From: an uncultured Bacilli bacterium
GTDB taxonomy: Bacteria > Bacillota_I > Bacilli_A > ML615J-28 > CAG-313
Length of the DNA: 52,583 bases
Assembly (NCBI GenBank): GCA_904502205.1
Contig: CAJGDR010000001.1
Span: 1-52,583, forward strand
Direction of reading: 5' to 3'
The position numbers and the translations under genes are program-made. Below the pieces are notes generated by a model that was given only the letters and a program-made list of their open reading frames with translations, had not been told where the DNA came from and ran no database searches. Shown here one piece after another: positions 8,015-15,856 of this stretch. The first letter of the stretch is position 1; each line of letters begins with the position of its first letter.

Positions 8015-9040
8015 ATGAAGAAAATTGTTTATGTTAATAACGTACCAATTGGAAACGGCAATGTTGTTATTCAATCAATGACTAATACGAAAACAAGTGA
8101 CATCCAAAAAACATTAGATCAAATTCACGAGTTAGAAGCTGTTGGATGTGAAATTATTAGAGTTGCTGTTAAAGACACAAACGATGCTAATGCAATTAGT
8201 GAAATTGTTAAAAATATCAATATTCCACTTGTTGCAGACATTCACTTTGATTATAAGCTAGCTTTACTTGCCATCGAAAATGGCGTTCACAAAATTCGCA
8301 TTAATCCAGGTAATATGCCTAGAGAGCATGTAAAATTAATTGTTGATAAATGTAAAGAGAAAAACATTCCAATTAGAGTCGGTGTAAATTCTGGATCATT
8401 AAGCAGTGATATTGTTGAAAAATACGGTGTAACAGCACAAGGTATGATCGAGGAAGCAAAAAGAGAGATCAAACTTTTAGAAGAATTAAACTTTACAAAT
8501 ATTGTACTTAGTCTTAAAGCAACAAGTATTGACACATTTATTGAAGCTAATATTTTAGCCTCTTCTACTTTCGACTATCCACTACACATTGGTTTAACAG
8601 AATCAGGTACAGTACTTGGTGGTAATATTCGTTCAAGTTATGCAATAGGCACATTATTAAATAAAAATATTGGTGATACAATAAGAGTTTCATTGACTGG
8701 TAATCCTGTTAATGAGATTTATTCAGCAAAAGAAATTTTAAAAATGTTTAATAAATATGTCGGTCCAACTTTAATTAGTTGTCCTACATGTGGCAGATGT
8801 GAATACAATATGGAAAACATTATTAAAGAAATTGAACCATTCTTATTCACAATAAATAAAAAAATGACAGTTGCTATTATGGGATGTATCGTTAATGGAG
8901 TTGGAGAAGGAAAAGAAGCCGATTTAGGGATTGCTGGTGGTAAACAAAGTGCTGTTTTATTCAAAAAAGGAGAAATCATCAAAAAAATAGATGAAAAAAA
9001 TATTGTTGAAGAATTAAAACAAGCAATATTAGAATATTAA
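8015..9040 (+). CDS. ispG: 4-hydroxy-3-methylbut-2-en-1-yl diphosphate synthase (GcpE)
   Basis: Iron-sulfur enzyme of the MEP isoprenoid pathway, converting MEcPP to HMBPP; 341 residues. The TIM-barrel half shows the VIQSMTNTKTSD start (about 16-27) and the conserved RINPGN. The C-terminal half has the [4Fe-4S] ligands CPTCGRC and the later Cys in MGCIVNGVGE. No second iron-sulfur or insert domain is present, so it is the short bacterial form. The ATG at 8015 starts the family homology; it has no adjacent ribosome site, but an AGGAGG lies upstream across a hairpin. The partner dxs is at 15.9-17.6 kb; other MEP genes are not in the window. Confidence 0.95.
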   Translation: MKKIVYVNNVPIGNGNVVIQSMTNTKTSDIQKTLDQIHELEAVGCEIIRVAVKDTNDANAISEIVKNINIPLVADIHFDYKLALLAIENGVHKIRINPGNMPREHVKLIVDKCKEKNIPIRVGVNSGSLSSDIVEKYGVTAQGMIEEAKREIKLLEELNFTNIVLSLKATSIDTFIEANILASSTFDYPLHIGLTESGTVLGGNIRSSYAIGTLLNKNIGDTIRVSLTGNPVNEIYSAKEILKMFNKYVGPTLISCPTCGRCEYNMENIIKEIEPFLFTINKKMTVAIMGCIVNGVGEGKEADLGIAGGKQSAVLFKKGEIIKKIDEKNIVEELKQAILEY

Positions 9041-9068
9041 AAAGGAGTTCAAATGAACTCCTTTTTTT
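9041..9068 (+). terminator. Bidirectional terminator between ispG and nadC
   Basis: An 11-bp stem (9041-9051 with 9054-9064) starts directly after the ispG stop and is followed by a T-run on the plus strand. On the minus strand it follows the nadC stop and is also trailed by Ts. Confidence 0.85.
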
Positions 9069-9069
9069 A

Positions 9070-9912
9070 TTATTTGAAAGTCTTTTTTAAGAATTTCATA
9101 CAAATATCTAAAGATTTCGAAGAATTAGATAATGTTTCGATTGAAATATAATCAACACCAGTTAATGCAACACTTCTTACTCTTCCAAGCGTCATGTTAC
9201 CACTAGCAATTATTTTTTTATCATAATGTGGAATAGCACAAAGTTCGCTCATTAATTCATTTGACATATTATCAAGAGTAAGTACATCACAATCAGTTTC
9301 TAAAGCTTCCAAATATTCATCTTTTGTTTTAATTTCGACTTCAATAACAATTTCACTACCATATTTATCTCTTACATTTTGAACAGCATCAGTAATTGAA
9401 CCAATAGCAGCAATATGATTTTCATTAATAAATACTTGTTCGGTTAAATTAAATCGATTATTAAAACCTTTACCATGAACAACAGCATCTTTTTCAAACT
9501 TTCTAAGTAATGGTGTAGTATTTCTAGTATCGATAATTTGACATCCAGTTCCTTTTAATTCTTCAGCAAATTTATCAGTTAAGGTTGCAATACCAGACAT
9601 TCTTTGTAAAAAATTTAAAGCGACACGTTCACCACGCAAAATGTCAATCATTCGTCCACTTATACTCGCAATGACATCACCTTTATTAAGATAATCACCA
9701 TCATTTTTCAAAATATTTAATTTTACTTTAGGACCTATTTGACGATAAATTTCTTTTAGAATTGTAACACCAGATAATACACCTGATGTTCGAACAAAAA
9801 AACTCGCAAAGCCTTCTTTTTTTGATTCAATAATTGCTAGAGAAGTTACATCTTTATCATAACCATCTTCTTTTAAAGCATCATGTATTAACTTTTCTAA
9901 ATCTTTTTCCAT
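9070..9912 (-). CDS. nadC: Quinolinate phosphoribosyltransferase-like protein (NadC/ModD family)
   Basis: Family members transfer phosphoribosyl from PRPP onto quinolinate, giving nicotinate mononucleotide; 280 residues, normal length. The fold is clear: RMSGIAT (104-110), DTRNTTP (128-134), HGKGFNNR (146-153), ENHI (165-168), IEVEI and LDNMS. Three substrate-contact positions differ from the canonical enzyme: DTRKT is DTRNT (Asn131), NHR is NNR (Asn152), and IKDNHI is INENHI (Asn164). The two conserved arginines are kept. No nadA or nadB lies nearby, so the substrate may be exogenous quinolinate or something else. A hairpin separates the AAGGA site from the ATG. Confidence 0.75.
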   Translation of the reverse strand: MEKDLEKLIHDALKEDGYDKDVTSLAIIESKKEGFASFFVRTSGVLSGVTILKEIYRQIGPKVKLNILKNDGDYLNKGDVIASISGRMIDILRGERVALNFLQRMSGIATLTDKFAEELKGTGCQIIDTRNTTPLLRKFEKDAVVHGKGFNNRFNLTEQVFINENHIAAIGSITDAVQNVRDKYGSEIVIEVEIKTKDEYLEALETDCDVLTLDNMSNELMSELCAIPHYDKKIIASGNMTLGRVRSVALTGVDYISIETLSNSSKSLDICMKFLKKTFK

Positions 9913-9921
9913 ATTAAATAA

Positions 9922-9966
9922 AATCAGTAAGAAACTGATTGTTCCTTTCTATTAATCAATGATTAA
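9922..9966 (-). promoter_or_regulatory. nadC leader: hairpin between ribosome site and start, and an upstream palindrome
   Basis: AATCAGT (9922-9928) pairs with ACTGATT (9934-9940) in the 5' leader. The ribosome site AAGGA (revcomp at about 9943-9947) is upstream of this hairpin and the ATG (9910-9912) is downstream. Further upstream, TTAATCAATGATTAA (9952-9966) is a near-perfect palindrome that could be an operator. No strong promoter was recognised. Confidence 0.4.
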
Positions 9967-10017
9967 GTAAAAATTTACCACACTAACAATACTTATTTTA
10001 TATTATTATGATATCTT

Positions 10018-11097
10018 CTAATAATTCATCAAAAATAATATTAAACCAATGAAAATTGTAGAAACTAGTAAAACTGTAAATAGAATTTTCCATATTGATA
10101 ATGGATAATTACCACTGATTTTACCTGTTTCACCATTAACTAAATAATGATATTTTTTATTTTTATAATTATAACTTGATAACCAAACTGGTAAAACTAC
10201 ATATTTATACTTAATATTTGTATAAACTGGTGTAAAATTTAAGTAATCAACAACATCATAATGATATTTTCTTAAAATTTCACTTTTAATTTGTTCATTA
10301 ATTATATTCTGAGCTTGTTTCCAACCTTCTTGAACAGTAACATTATAATGTTCAGCTGTGTGACCTGCAAGATAACGATTATCAAAAACATACGAATTAT
10401 TAGTATCAAAAGGTGTAATCTTGTCAATTTCTTTTTGAGAAATTTTATTTCCTGAACAAATTAAGATATCATCAATACTTTTATGATGTACACCACTTAT
10501 GCGATACCATCTAATTTTAGTTACAGTGCGACGATTTTTACCACTTCCTACTGTAACAGTATATCTTTTTCCCAAACGACCTTTATATTGAGAAAATGAT
10601 TCAGAATCATATGTCCAAGTTGGAACATAAATTGAATTACTTGTCGGATTAGGAATATCTTTTTTTAAATTACTTGGTACATAAAAACGTTTCTTAATCC
10701 AAGTTTTATAATTTTGACGAGCTGTTTCCATATCAATTTTAAATGGAATAACGCGATCGGGTTTTAAACCTTCAAATTCTTCAACTGATATAATCATTGG
10801 AGAATCACAAAAAGGACATTTACTTGATAAAGTTGTTTTTTCAATAACATTATGGGCACCACAATTTTTACAAACAGCTTTTTGGACCGTATTATCCCAT
10901 TTTTGATGATTATCTGCTTTCAAAAAATCATTTTCTTCAGTCGATGTTTGGCCAGACATATTTAGTTCAAATCCACAATAATCACATTTTAAACCATTAT
11001 TACTAGGTTCATATTTTAGATTAGCACCACATGAAGGACACTTATACGTTTCATTTTCAGCTGTAAGTAGTTCTTCATCTACATTAGGGTTATTCAT
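10018..11097 (-). CDS. Zinc-ribbon membrane protein, YdjG-like
   Basis: A 359-residue protein with two tandem zinc ribbons near the N-terminus (CPSCG...CDYCG at about 20-42 and CKNCG...CPFCD at about 75-97), a long soluble middle part, and one C-terminal transmembrane helix (about 338-357). It resembles the B. subtilis YdjG/YdjH pair, which anchors the SPFH protein YdjI at the membrane in envelope stress together with PspA. Here YdjI-like is the directly preceding gene. The start at 11097 is preferred over the ATG at 11107-11109 because GGAG is spaced for it. No PspA gene is visible in the window. Function is inferred from the pair. Confidence 0.7.
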   Translation of the reverse strand: MNNPNVDEELLTAENETYKCPSCGANLKYEPSNNGLKCDYCGFELNMSGQTSTEENDFLKADNHQKWDNTVQKAVCKNCGAHNVIEKTTLSSKCPFCDSPMIISVEEFEGLKPDRVIPFKIDMETARQNYKTWIKKRFYVPSNLKKDIPNPTSNSIYVPTWTYDSESFSQYKGRLGKRYTVTVGSGKNRRTVTKIRWYRISGVHHKSIDDILICSGNKISQKEIDKITPFDTNNSYVFDNRYLAGHTAEHYNVTVQEGWKQAQNIINEQIKSEILRKYHYDVVDYLNFTPVYTNIKYKYVVLPVWLSSYNYKNKKYHYLVNGETGKISGNYPLSIWKILFTVLLVSTIFIGLILFLMNY

Positions 11098-11108
11098 ATT
11101 CTTCTCCA

Positions 11109-12152
11109 TTAATTTAATTTATGACCACATTCATTACAAAATTTAGATGTTGATGAAACTTTCGCACCACATTCAGGACAAAACTTCGTTGTAGATAATT
11201 GTTTTCCACATTCAGGACAAAACTTACTACTTGATGGAACTGAGTTATTACAATTTGGACAATTTACTAAAGATTGTTTTGGTTCATCTTTAATGTCTTT
11301 TAAACTATCCATCATTGCTGAACCCATTGTTACACCAGCACCTAATCCAACGCCAGCACCAGCTAGTCCAGATCCATTCGGATTATTTGCAGCATCACGC
11401 ATTGCTCCAATTGATTCCATTGCAGCATATGATCCCATTTTGCCTTCTAAAACACCTAATGATGTACGTTTATCAATTACTTTTTCAACTTCTTCTGGTA
11501 ATGAAACATTTTCAACATATACTTGGATTGGTTTTAATCCAAATGATTTAAATTTTTCAACTAATACATCTTTTAATACATTAGCTAGTTCATCATATTT
11601 CATTGCAATGTCTAAAGCAGGAATTTTTGCTGTTGCAAGTGCATCTGAAAATGATGAAACAAACATTGATTTTAAATGTTCTTTTAAATCATTAACTGTA
11701 TAATCAGCATTTGTACCAACTAATTGACGAATTAATAATTGAGCATCATCTACTTGGAATGAATATTTACCAAACGCTCTAACACGAATCATACCAAATT
11801 CAACATCACGCATCATTACTGGGTTGGCAGTTCCCCAATTTTGATTAATAAATTGTTTAGTATTAATATAATAAACATCACATTTAAAAGGAGAATCAAA
11901 ACCATATTTCCAACCAGCAATTTTAGTTAAAACAGGTATATTCTTTGTTTCTAAGCGATGTGTACCAGGTCCAAATACGTCTGCAAATTGACCTTCTTTT
12001 GATAAAATAGCTATTTGTGATTCATTAACAACCAATTGACAGCCATTCATAATTTCATCTCTTGTATCCATTTTATAACGATGAACAATAACATTATTAG
12101 TATCATCTTTCCATTGAATAACTTTTAATAATTGTCTACTAAAAAATCCCAT
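11109..12152 (-). CDS. SPFH-domain protein with C-terminal zinc ribbons, YdjI-like
   Basis: A 347-residue protein beginning MGFFSRQLLKVIQWKDD like B. subtilis YdjI (also called a virion core protein-like SPFH protein). The SPFH/band-7-like domain covers about residues 30-235. A Gly/Ala-rich linker (about 255-280) follows, then CxxC zinc ribbons from about 293 to the end (CPNC, CPECG, CPECG, CNECG). It has no transmembrane helix; in the known system it is recruited to the membrane by YdjG. GAGGTAC precedes the ATG. Its stop overlaps an ATG just upstream of the ydjG-like start, so the two genes are translationally coupled. Probable role: membrane-stress scaffold. Confidence 0.78.
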   Translation of the reverse strand: MGFFSRQLLKVIQWKDDTNNVIVHRYKMDTRDEIMNGCQLVVNESQIAILSKEGQFADVFGPGTHRLETKNIPVLTKIAGWKYGFDSPFKCDVYYINTKQFINQNWGTANPVMMRDVEFGMIRVRAFGKYSFQVDDAQLLIRQLVGTNADYTVNDLKEHLKSMFVSSFSDALATAKIPALDIAMKYDELANVLKDVLVEKFKSFGLKPIQVYVENVSLPEEVEKVIDKRTSLGVLEGKMGSYAAMESIGAMRDAANNPNGSGLAGAGVGLGAGVTMGSAMMDSLKDIKDEPKQSLVNCPNCNNSVPSSSKFCPECGKQLSTTKFCPECGAKVSSTSKFCNECGHKLN

Positions 12153-12210
12153 ATTGTACCTCTTTTCTTATAATTTATTATATCATTTTTTTAATGTTTT
12201 TTAAAGTATT

Positions 12211-13425
12211 TTATTCATAATAATCATTAATATCTTTAGGTTTATTTTGTTTTGAAAACCCTCTTGTTAAAACATCACTACCAAAATTATCATTCAGTGA
12301 TCTTATTAAAATATTAATAGCATTATCTTTTTCAATATCATCAAATGAGTCAAAAATAGACATTTGGACTAATGACTCTTTGTATGGTTTTAATTTACCA
12401 CAAGATACACCCAACAATCTTACGCCATACGATAAATCAACTAAATCATCAAATAAATCTTCGATTATATTATATACTTTTGTTGAATCATTAATGGCAT
12501 TATCAAGTGTTTTTGATCTACTTACTGTTTTAAAAGTATTATATTTTATTTGAATTGTAAAAGTTTGAGCTTTTAATTCTTTTTTCTCAAGACGATTACA
12601 AACAGTGTTTGTTAACCATTTCAATGTATTCTTAAGTTTAATCGGATCATATTCGTCAAAATCTAAAGTTGTAGAATTACTTATTGTTGAAACATCATTA
12701 AAACGATTAACATCAATCTCCGTACTTCCTATTCCATTTGCTTGACGCATTAAATGAATCGTACTTTGTTTACCAATTGAAAGTTCTAATAATGGTATAT
12801 TTTGGTAATTTGCTAAATCACCTATAGTAAATATTTTCAAACTATTTAAAACCGGTAATGTTTTCTTACCTACACCTTGCATATCTGAAATTGGTAGTGG
12901 CCATAATTTTTCTTTAATTTCTCGTTTTCTAAGAATCGTTATGCCTAGTGGTTTTTTCATATCAGATGCCATTTTAGCTAAAAATTTATTAGGCGCAATA
13001 CCAATACTACAAGGTAATTTAAATTGTTCAAGTAAATCTTTTTGGATTTTTTTTGCAAGTTCTAAAGGATTAATTGTTTTACAAACATCTGTCACATCTA
13101 AATACCCTTCATCAATACTAGCCGGTTCAACAAGTGGCGTAATAGATAAAAAATAATTAAAGAATTTTCTAGAATATTCATTGTAAAGTTGATGATTAGA
13201 ATCAACTATAACTAATCCCGGACAAATTTTTAAAGCCTCATGCACATGCATTGTTGTTTTAATACCTTTTCTTTTAGCATTATAATTTGCAGCTAAAATG
13301 ATACTTTTTCTCTCAGATGAATATGGAGCAACAGCAACATCTTTATCATATAAATCTGGATTTTCAGCAATTTCACAACTTGCAAAGAAACTGTTCATGT
13401 CAATATGAAAAATTATTCTGCCCAT
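12211..13425 (-). CDS. dinB: DNA polymerase IV (Y-family)
   Basis: Error-prone translesion polymerase, 404 residues. The palm motifs are HIDMNSFFASCE (7-18, Asp9) and SIDEGYLDVT (about 103-112, with the catalytic Asp-Glu pair). The thumb, little-finger region and the beta-clamp binding motif QMSIFD near residue 368 complete the protein. The sequence is closer to the UmuC/YqjW-like Gram-positive Pol IV than to E. coli DinB. AGGAGG precedes the ATG. No LexA-type box was recognised upstream. It is transcribed away from the small membrane gene at 13573. Confidence 0.92.
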   Translation of the reverse strand: MGRIIFHIDMNSFFASCEIAENPDLYDKDVAVAPYSSERKSIILAANYNAKRKGIKTTMHVHEALKICPGLVIVDSNHQLYNEYSRKFFNYFLSITPLVEPASIDEGYLDVTDVCKTINPLELAKKIQKDLLEQFKLPCSIGIAPNKFLAKMASDMKKPLGITILRKREIKEKLWPLPISDMQGVGKKTLPVLNSLKIFTIGDLANYQNIPLLELSIGKQSTIHLMRQANGIGSTEIDVNRFNDVSTISNSTTLDFDEYDPIKLKNTLKWLTNTVCNRLEKKELKAQTFTIQIKYNTFKTVSRSKTLDNAINDSTKVYNIIEDLFDDLVDLSYGVRLLGVSCGKLKPYKESLVQMSIFDSFDDIEKDNAINILIRSLNDNFGSDVLTRGFSKQNKPKDINDYYE

Positions 13426-13503
13426 AAATTCATCCTCCTATCTTATTTTATCACAATATAATTAAAAAAGCATATAATACAATTTATTTTTTATTAAATT
13501 TGT

Positions 13504-13531
13504 TTTACATTTTAACGAAATGTGGTATAAT
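13504..13531 (+). promoter_or_regulatory. Extended -10 promoter of the 59-residue gene
   Basis: TTTACA (13504-13509), a 16-base spacer and TATAAT (13526-13531) with the extended element TGG directly before it. Confidence 0.75.
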
Positions 13532-13572
13532 AATATGCGTAAGTAAATATAGCATAGAAAAAGGAGCTATTT

Positions 13573-13752
13573 ATGGAAAAAAATAAAGAAAAATTTATCG
13601 TAAAAGAACATAAAGGTAATCGTGAAGAATACGCTATTAAAAAAGCTCCATCAAAAACTTGGTGGGGAAAAGCTATCGTAATTCTTATCGTTGCTGGTAC
13701 AGTATTACTTCCAGTTATCTCTATGATCGTTTCACTATTTGGTGGTAAATAA
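13573..13752 (+). CDS. Small single-span membrane protein (59 residues), unknown
   Basis: Not recognised as a family. The N-terminal half is highly charged (MEKNKEKFIVKEHKGNREE), then TWW marks the membrane edge, and residues about 33-56 form one hydrophobic helix ending in FGGK. Support for a real gene is strong: AAGGAG seven bases before the ATG, a good extended -10 promoter, and a terminator right after the stop. It lies between dinB and spo0A and is transcribed toward spo0A. The position beside the sporulation regulator may be chance. It could be a small membrane regulator or a structural microprotein. Confidence 0.8.
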   Translation: MEKNKEKFIVKEHKGNREEYAIKKAPSKTWWGKAIVILIVAGTVLLPVISMIVSLFGGK

Positions 13753-13754
13753 AA

Positions 13755-13789
13755 ATAGACATTAGATTTAATCTAATGTCTATTTTTTT
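13755..13789 (+). terminator. Bidirectional terminator between the small membrane gene and spo0A
   Basis: A stem of about 14 bp (13755-13768 with 13770-13783) is followed by a T-run on the plus strand. On the minus strand, Ts also follow it, beyond the spo0A stop. Confidence 0.85.
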
Positions 13790-14567
13790 ATGCTGTTTTT
13801 AAATTTTTGCTTCTTCGATGTTGCAATCTTAACTTATCAGCAATCATCGCAATAAACTCAGAATTAGTTGGTTTAGATTTGTTATAACTAATTGTATAAC
13901 TAAATATTTCACTTATAGCTTCAACATTACCACGAATCCAAGCAACTTCAATTGCATGTCTAATTGCTCTTTCAACACGTGATGCAGTTGTACAATACTT
14001 TTGAGCAATTTCTGGATATAAAATTTTTGTAATGGCGCCTAATAAATCTAAATTATGGTACACCATAGTAATTGCTTCACGCATATACAAATATCCTTTA
14101 ATATGTGCTGGAACTCCAATTTCATGAAGTATTGTTGTAATTTCTGTATCTAAATCGATCGATTTTTCTACTTTAGCATTAATTAATGGTTTTTCTGAAT
14201 AAGTTATACATTGATATAAACTTACAAAATCAATCGGTTTCGCAAGTACATAATCAACTTCAAATTGATTTAATTTGTTTGTAATGAAGGAACTAGTAAA
14301 TTGAGTCATTACAATAATTCTTTTTGGACTACGATATTTGTCTTTCTTTGTTCGCAGTTCTTCTATTACTCTAATTCCATCACAATGTGGCATAAATAAG
14401 TCTAATAGTAATACATCTACATCTGTTACTCTTAATGAATTTAGTACTGCATTACCATCAGAGTGATATCCCACAACTGCAATATTTGTTAGATCATTAA
14501 AATAGTTTTTGATAGCATCCATTCCTTCTTTCGACTCTGTTGCTACCATAATTCGAATTTTATTCAC
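13788..14567 (-). CDS. spo0A: Sporulation master response regulator Spo0A
   Basis: Transcription factor that starts sporulation when phosphorylated; 259 residues. The receiver domain (1-120) keeps the phosphorylation site Asp56 in LLLDLFMP and the Lys in LAKPID (about 110). The first-strand acidic pair that binds Mg2+ (Asp10-Asp11 in B. subtilis) is Thr10-Glu11 here. The C-terminal DNA-binding domain is almost canonical: [29 protein letters not shown] and [17 protein letters not shown]. The GTG at 14567 is chosen because GGGGG is seven bases upstream; the ATG at 14600 has no ribosome site. A sigma-A-type promoter and a 0A box lie upstream. Confidence 0.95.
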   Translation of the reverse strand: MNKIRIMVATESKEGMDAIKNYFNDLTNIAVVGYHSDGNAVLNSLRVTDVDVLLLDLFMPHCDGIRVIEELRTKKDKYRSPKRIIVMTQFTSSFITNKLNQFEVDYVLAKPIDFVSLYQCITYSEKPLINAKVEKSIDLDTEITTILHEIGVPAHIKGYLYMREAITMVYHNLDLLGAITKILYPEIAQKYCTTASRVERAIRHAIEVAWIRGNVEAISEIFSYTISYNKSKPTNSEFIAMIADKLRLQHRRSKNLKTA

Positions 14568-14590
14568 ACATACACCCCCTGTACTATAAT

Positions 14591-14619
14591 ATTTTAACAT
14601 TTTTATCGCTTTTTTTCAA
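14591..14619 (-). promoter_or_regulatory. Promoter of spo0A
   Basis: Minus-strand TTGAAA (14614-14619), a 17-base spacer and TAAAAT (14591-14596) preceded by the extended TGT. A sigma-H type promoter, as in B. subtilis, was not found. Confidence 0.65.
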
Positions 14620-14653
14620 CAATAGTACTTTAGCATATACATACGAAACAAAA

Positions 14654-14660
14654 TTCGACA
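14654..14660 (-). promoter_or_regulatory. 0A box upstream of spo0A
   Basis: TGTCGAA on the minus strand is the exact Spo0A recognition heptamer. It lies about 35 bases upstream of the -35 element of the spo0A promoter, in a 160-base intergenic region, and suggests autoregulation as known in Bacillus. Other copies of this heptamer in the window fall inside coding sequence and are expected by chance. Confidence 0.6.
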
Positions 14661-14727
14661 TTAACCATTTAAAATCTATTCATATTCTATCAAATTGATT
14701 AAAATATGCATTATAAAAATTATTTTG

Positions 14728-15744
14728 TTATTTTTTAGCACCATTTAAATCTTCAATCATCCATTCAATGTACATTCCATACCCTACATTAGGATTATCA
14801 ACAATAACATGAGATACTGCACCGATTAATTTACCATTTTGTAAAATTGGACTACCGCTCATCCCTTGAACAATTCCACCAGTTTCTTTTATTAATCTTT
14901 CATCAGTAATTCTTATTTTAATACCTTTTATGCCAGTATTATCTTGCTCTACAAGATCGATGATTTCGATTTGATATTCCTTAGGAACATTATCTGTTAG
15001 AGTTGTAACAATTGTTGCTGGTCCAATTTTTATCTCTTCTTTTTTACCTATTTCAATTAAGTTTTTATTCTGGTAATTATTTTTCAATATTTTACCATAA
15101 ACACCGGTTATTTTATTATCTAATATTGTACCTACAACTTTATTATCTAACGTTGCTTTCTTCTCTCCAGCATTACCAGGTGTTGCTTTTCTTATTGAAT
15201 TGACAGTCGAAGACAATATCACACCATTACTAACATCATAAAGCTCATCATTGTGATAAATTCCATGGCCTAATGAAGCAAAATAATTGTCATTGGGATC
15301 AATAAAAGTCAATGTTCCAATACCCATTAATTTATCTTTAATGTAAAGTCCTAATGATTTTTGATTATTAATAGAAATTACAACATCAATTGATGTTTCA
15401 AATCGTTTATCATTTCTTTCAATTAATAATTTTAGTCGATCTTTTTTACATGAACTAAGAATATTTAATAAGCTTTGATTGTTTTCAACTTTAATCCCTT
15501 CAATACTGATTATGTAATCACCTTTTTGAATATTACTATTTTTCCAAGGTTCTACTTTTCCGTGTTCAGTTTCAACTTCATACTTTCCAATAACTTCAAT
15601 TCCAGTATTTAACTTAATACCAATATTTTCGCCGCCTACATACACTTTATTACTAATAGTTTCTGCTTTCGTATTAAAACGAAAAGCTGATAAAATAACA
15701 AATGTAAATACAAAAGATACTATAATTTTGGAAATTTTTCGCAT
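14728..15744 (-). CDS. spoIVB: SpoIVB serine peptidase (S55)
   Basis: Secreted forespore protease that triggers sigma-K activation and other late sporulation steps; 338 residues, shorter than the 426 of B. subtilis. An N-terminal membrane anchor/signal (about 5-25) is followed by a PDZ domain (about 35-110) and the peptidase domain with His160 (ASLGHG) and Ser298 (GMSGSPI). AAAGGAG precedes the ATG, and the gene directly precedes spo0A on the same strand, as in other endospore formers. A perfect 16-bp palindrome and a sigma-F-like -10 lie upstream. The catalytic residues argue for an active enzyme and for a real sporulation programme. Confidence 0.94.
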   Translation of the reverse strand: MRKISKIIVSFVFTFVILSAFRFNTKAETISNKVYVGGENIGIKLNTGIEVIGKYEVETEHGKVEPWKNSNIQKGDYIISIEGIKVENNQSLLNILSSCKKDRLKLLIERNDKRFETSIDVVISINNQKSLGLYIKDKLMGIGTLTFIDPNDNYFASLGHGIYHNDELYDVSNGVILSSTVNSIRKATPGNAGEKKATLDNKVVGTILDNKITGVYGKILKNNYQNKNLIEIGKKEEIKIGPATIVTTLTDNVPKEYQIEIIDLVEQDNTGIKGIKIRITDERLIKETGGIVQGMSGSPILQNGKLIGAVSHVIVDNPNVGYGMYIEWMIEDLNGAKK

Positions 15745-15757
15745 TTTTTCTCCTTTC

Positions 15758-15773
15758 TAGGATTTAAATCCTA
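15758..15773. repeat. Perfect 16-bp palindrome upstream of spoIVB
   Basis: TAGGATTTAAATCCTA lies immediately upstream of the spoIVB ribosome site. It could be an operator or a leader hairpin. About 10 bases further upstream the minus strand has GGGAAAAATA, which fits the sigma-F -10 pattern GGnnAnAnTW, but no matching -35 was found. Confidence 0.5.
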
Positions 15774-15800
15774 ATAATATTTTTCCCAAAATTAAAAAAT

Positions 15801-15835
15801 AAAGTGCCTTTATTTATTGGAAATAAAGGCACTTT
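15801..15835 (-). terminator. Strong hairpin terminator after dxs
   Basis: A perfect 15-bp stem (15801-15815 with 15821-15835, five-base loop). On the minus strand it is followed by TATTTTTTA, so it should end the nusB-xseA-xseB-dxs transcript and separate it from spoIVB. Confidence 0.9.
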
Positions 15836-15856
15836 TTGTATATATTTTTTTATAAA

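Noticed and set aside
15012..15203. Plus-strand Leu/Tyr-rich open frame inside spoIVB
   Set aside because: It has no ribosome site, and its composition is that expected of the antisense of an Asn/Lys-rich gene.
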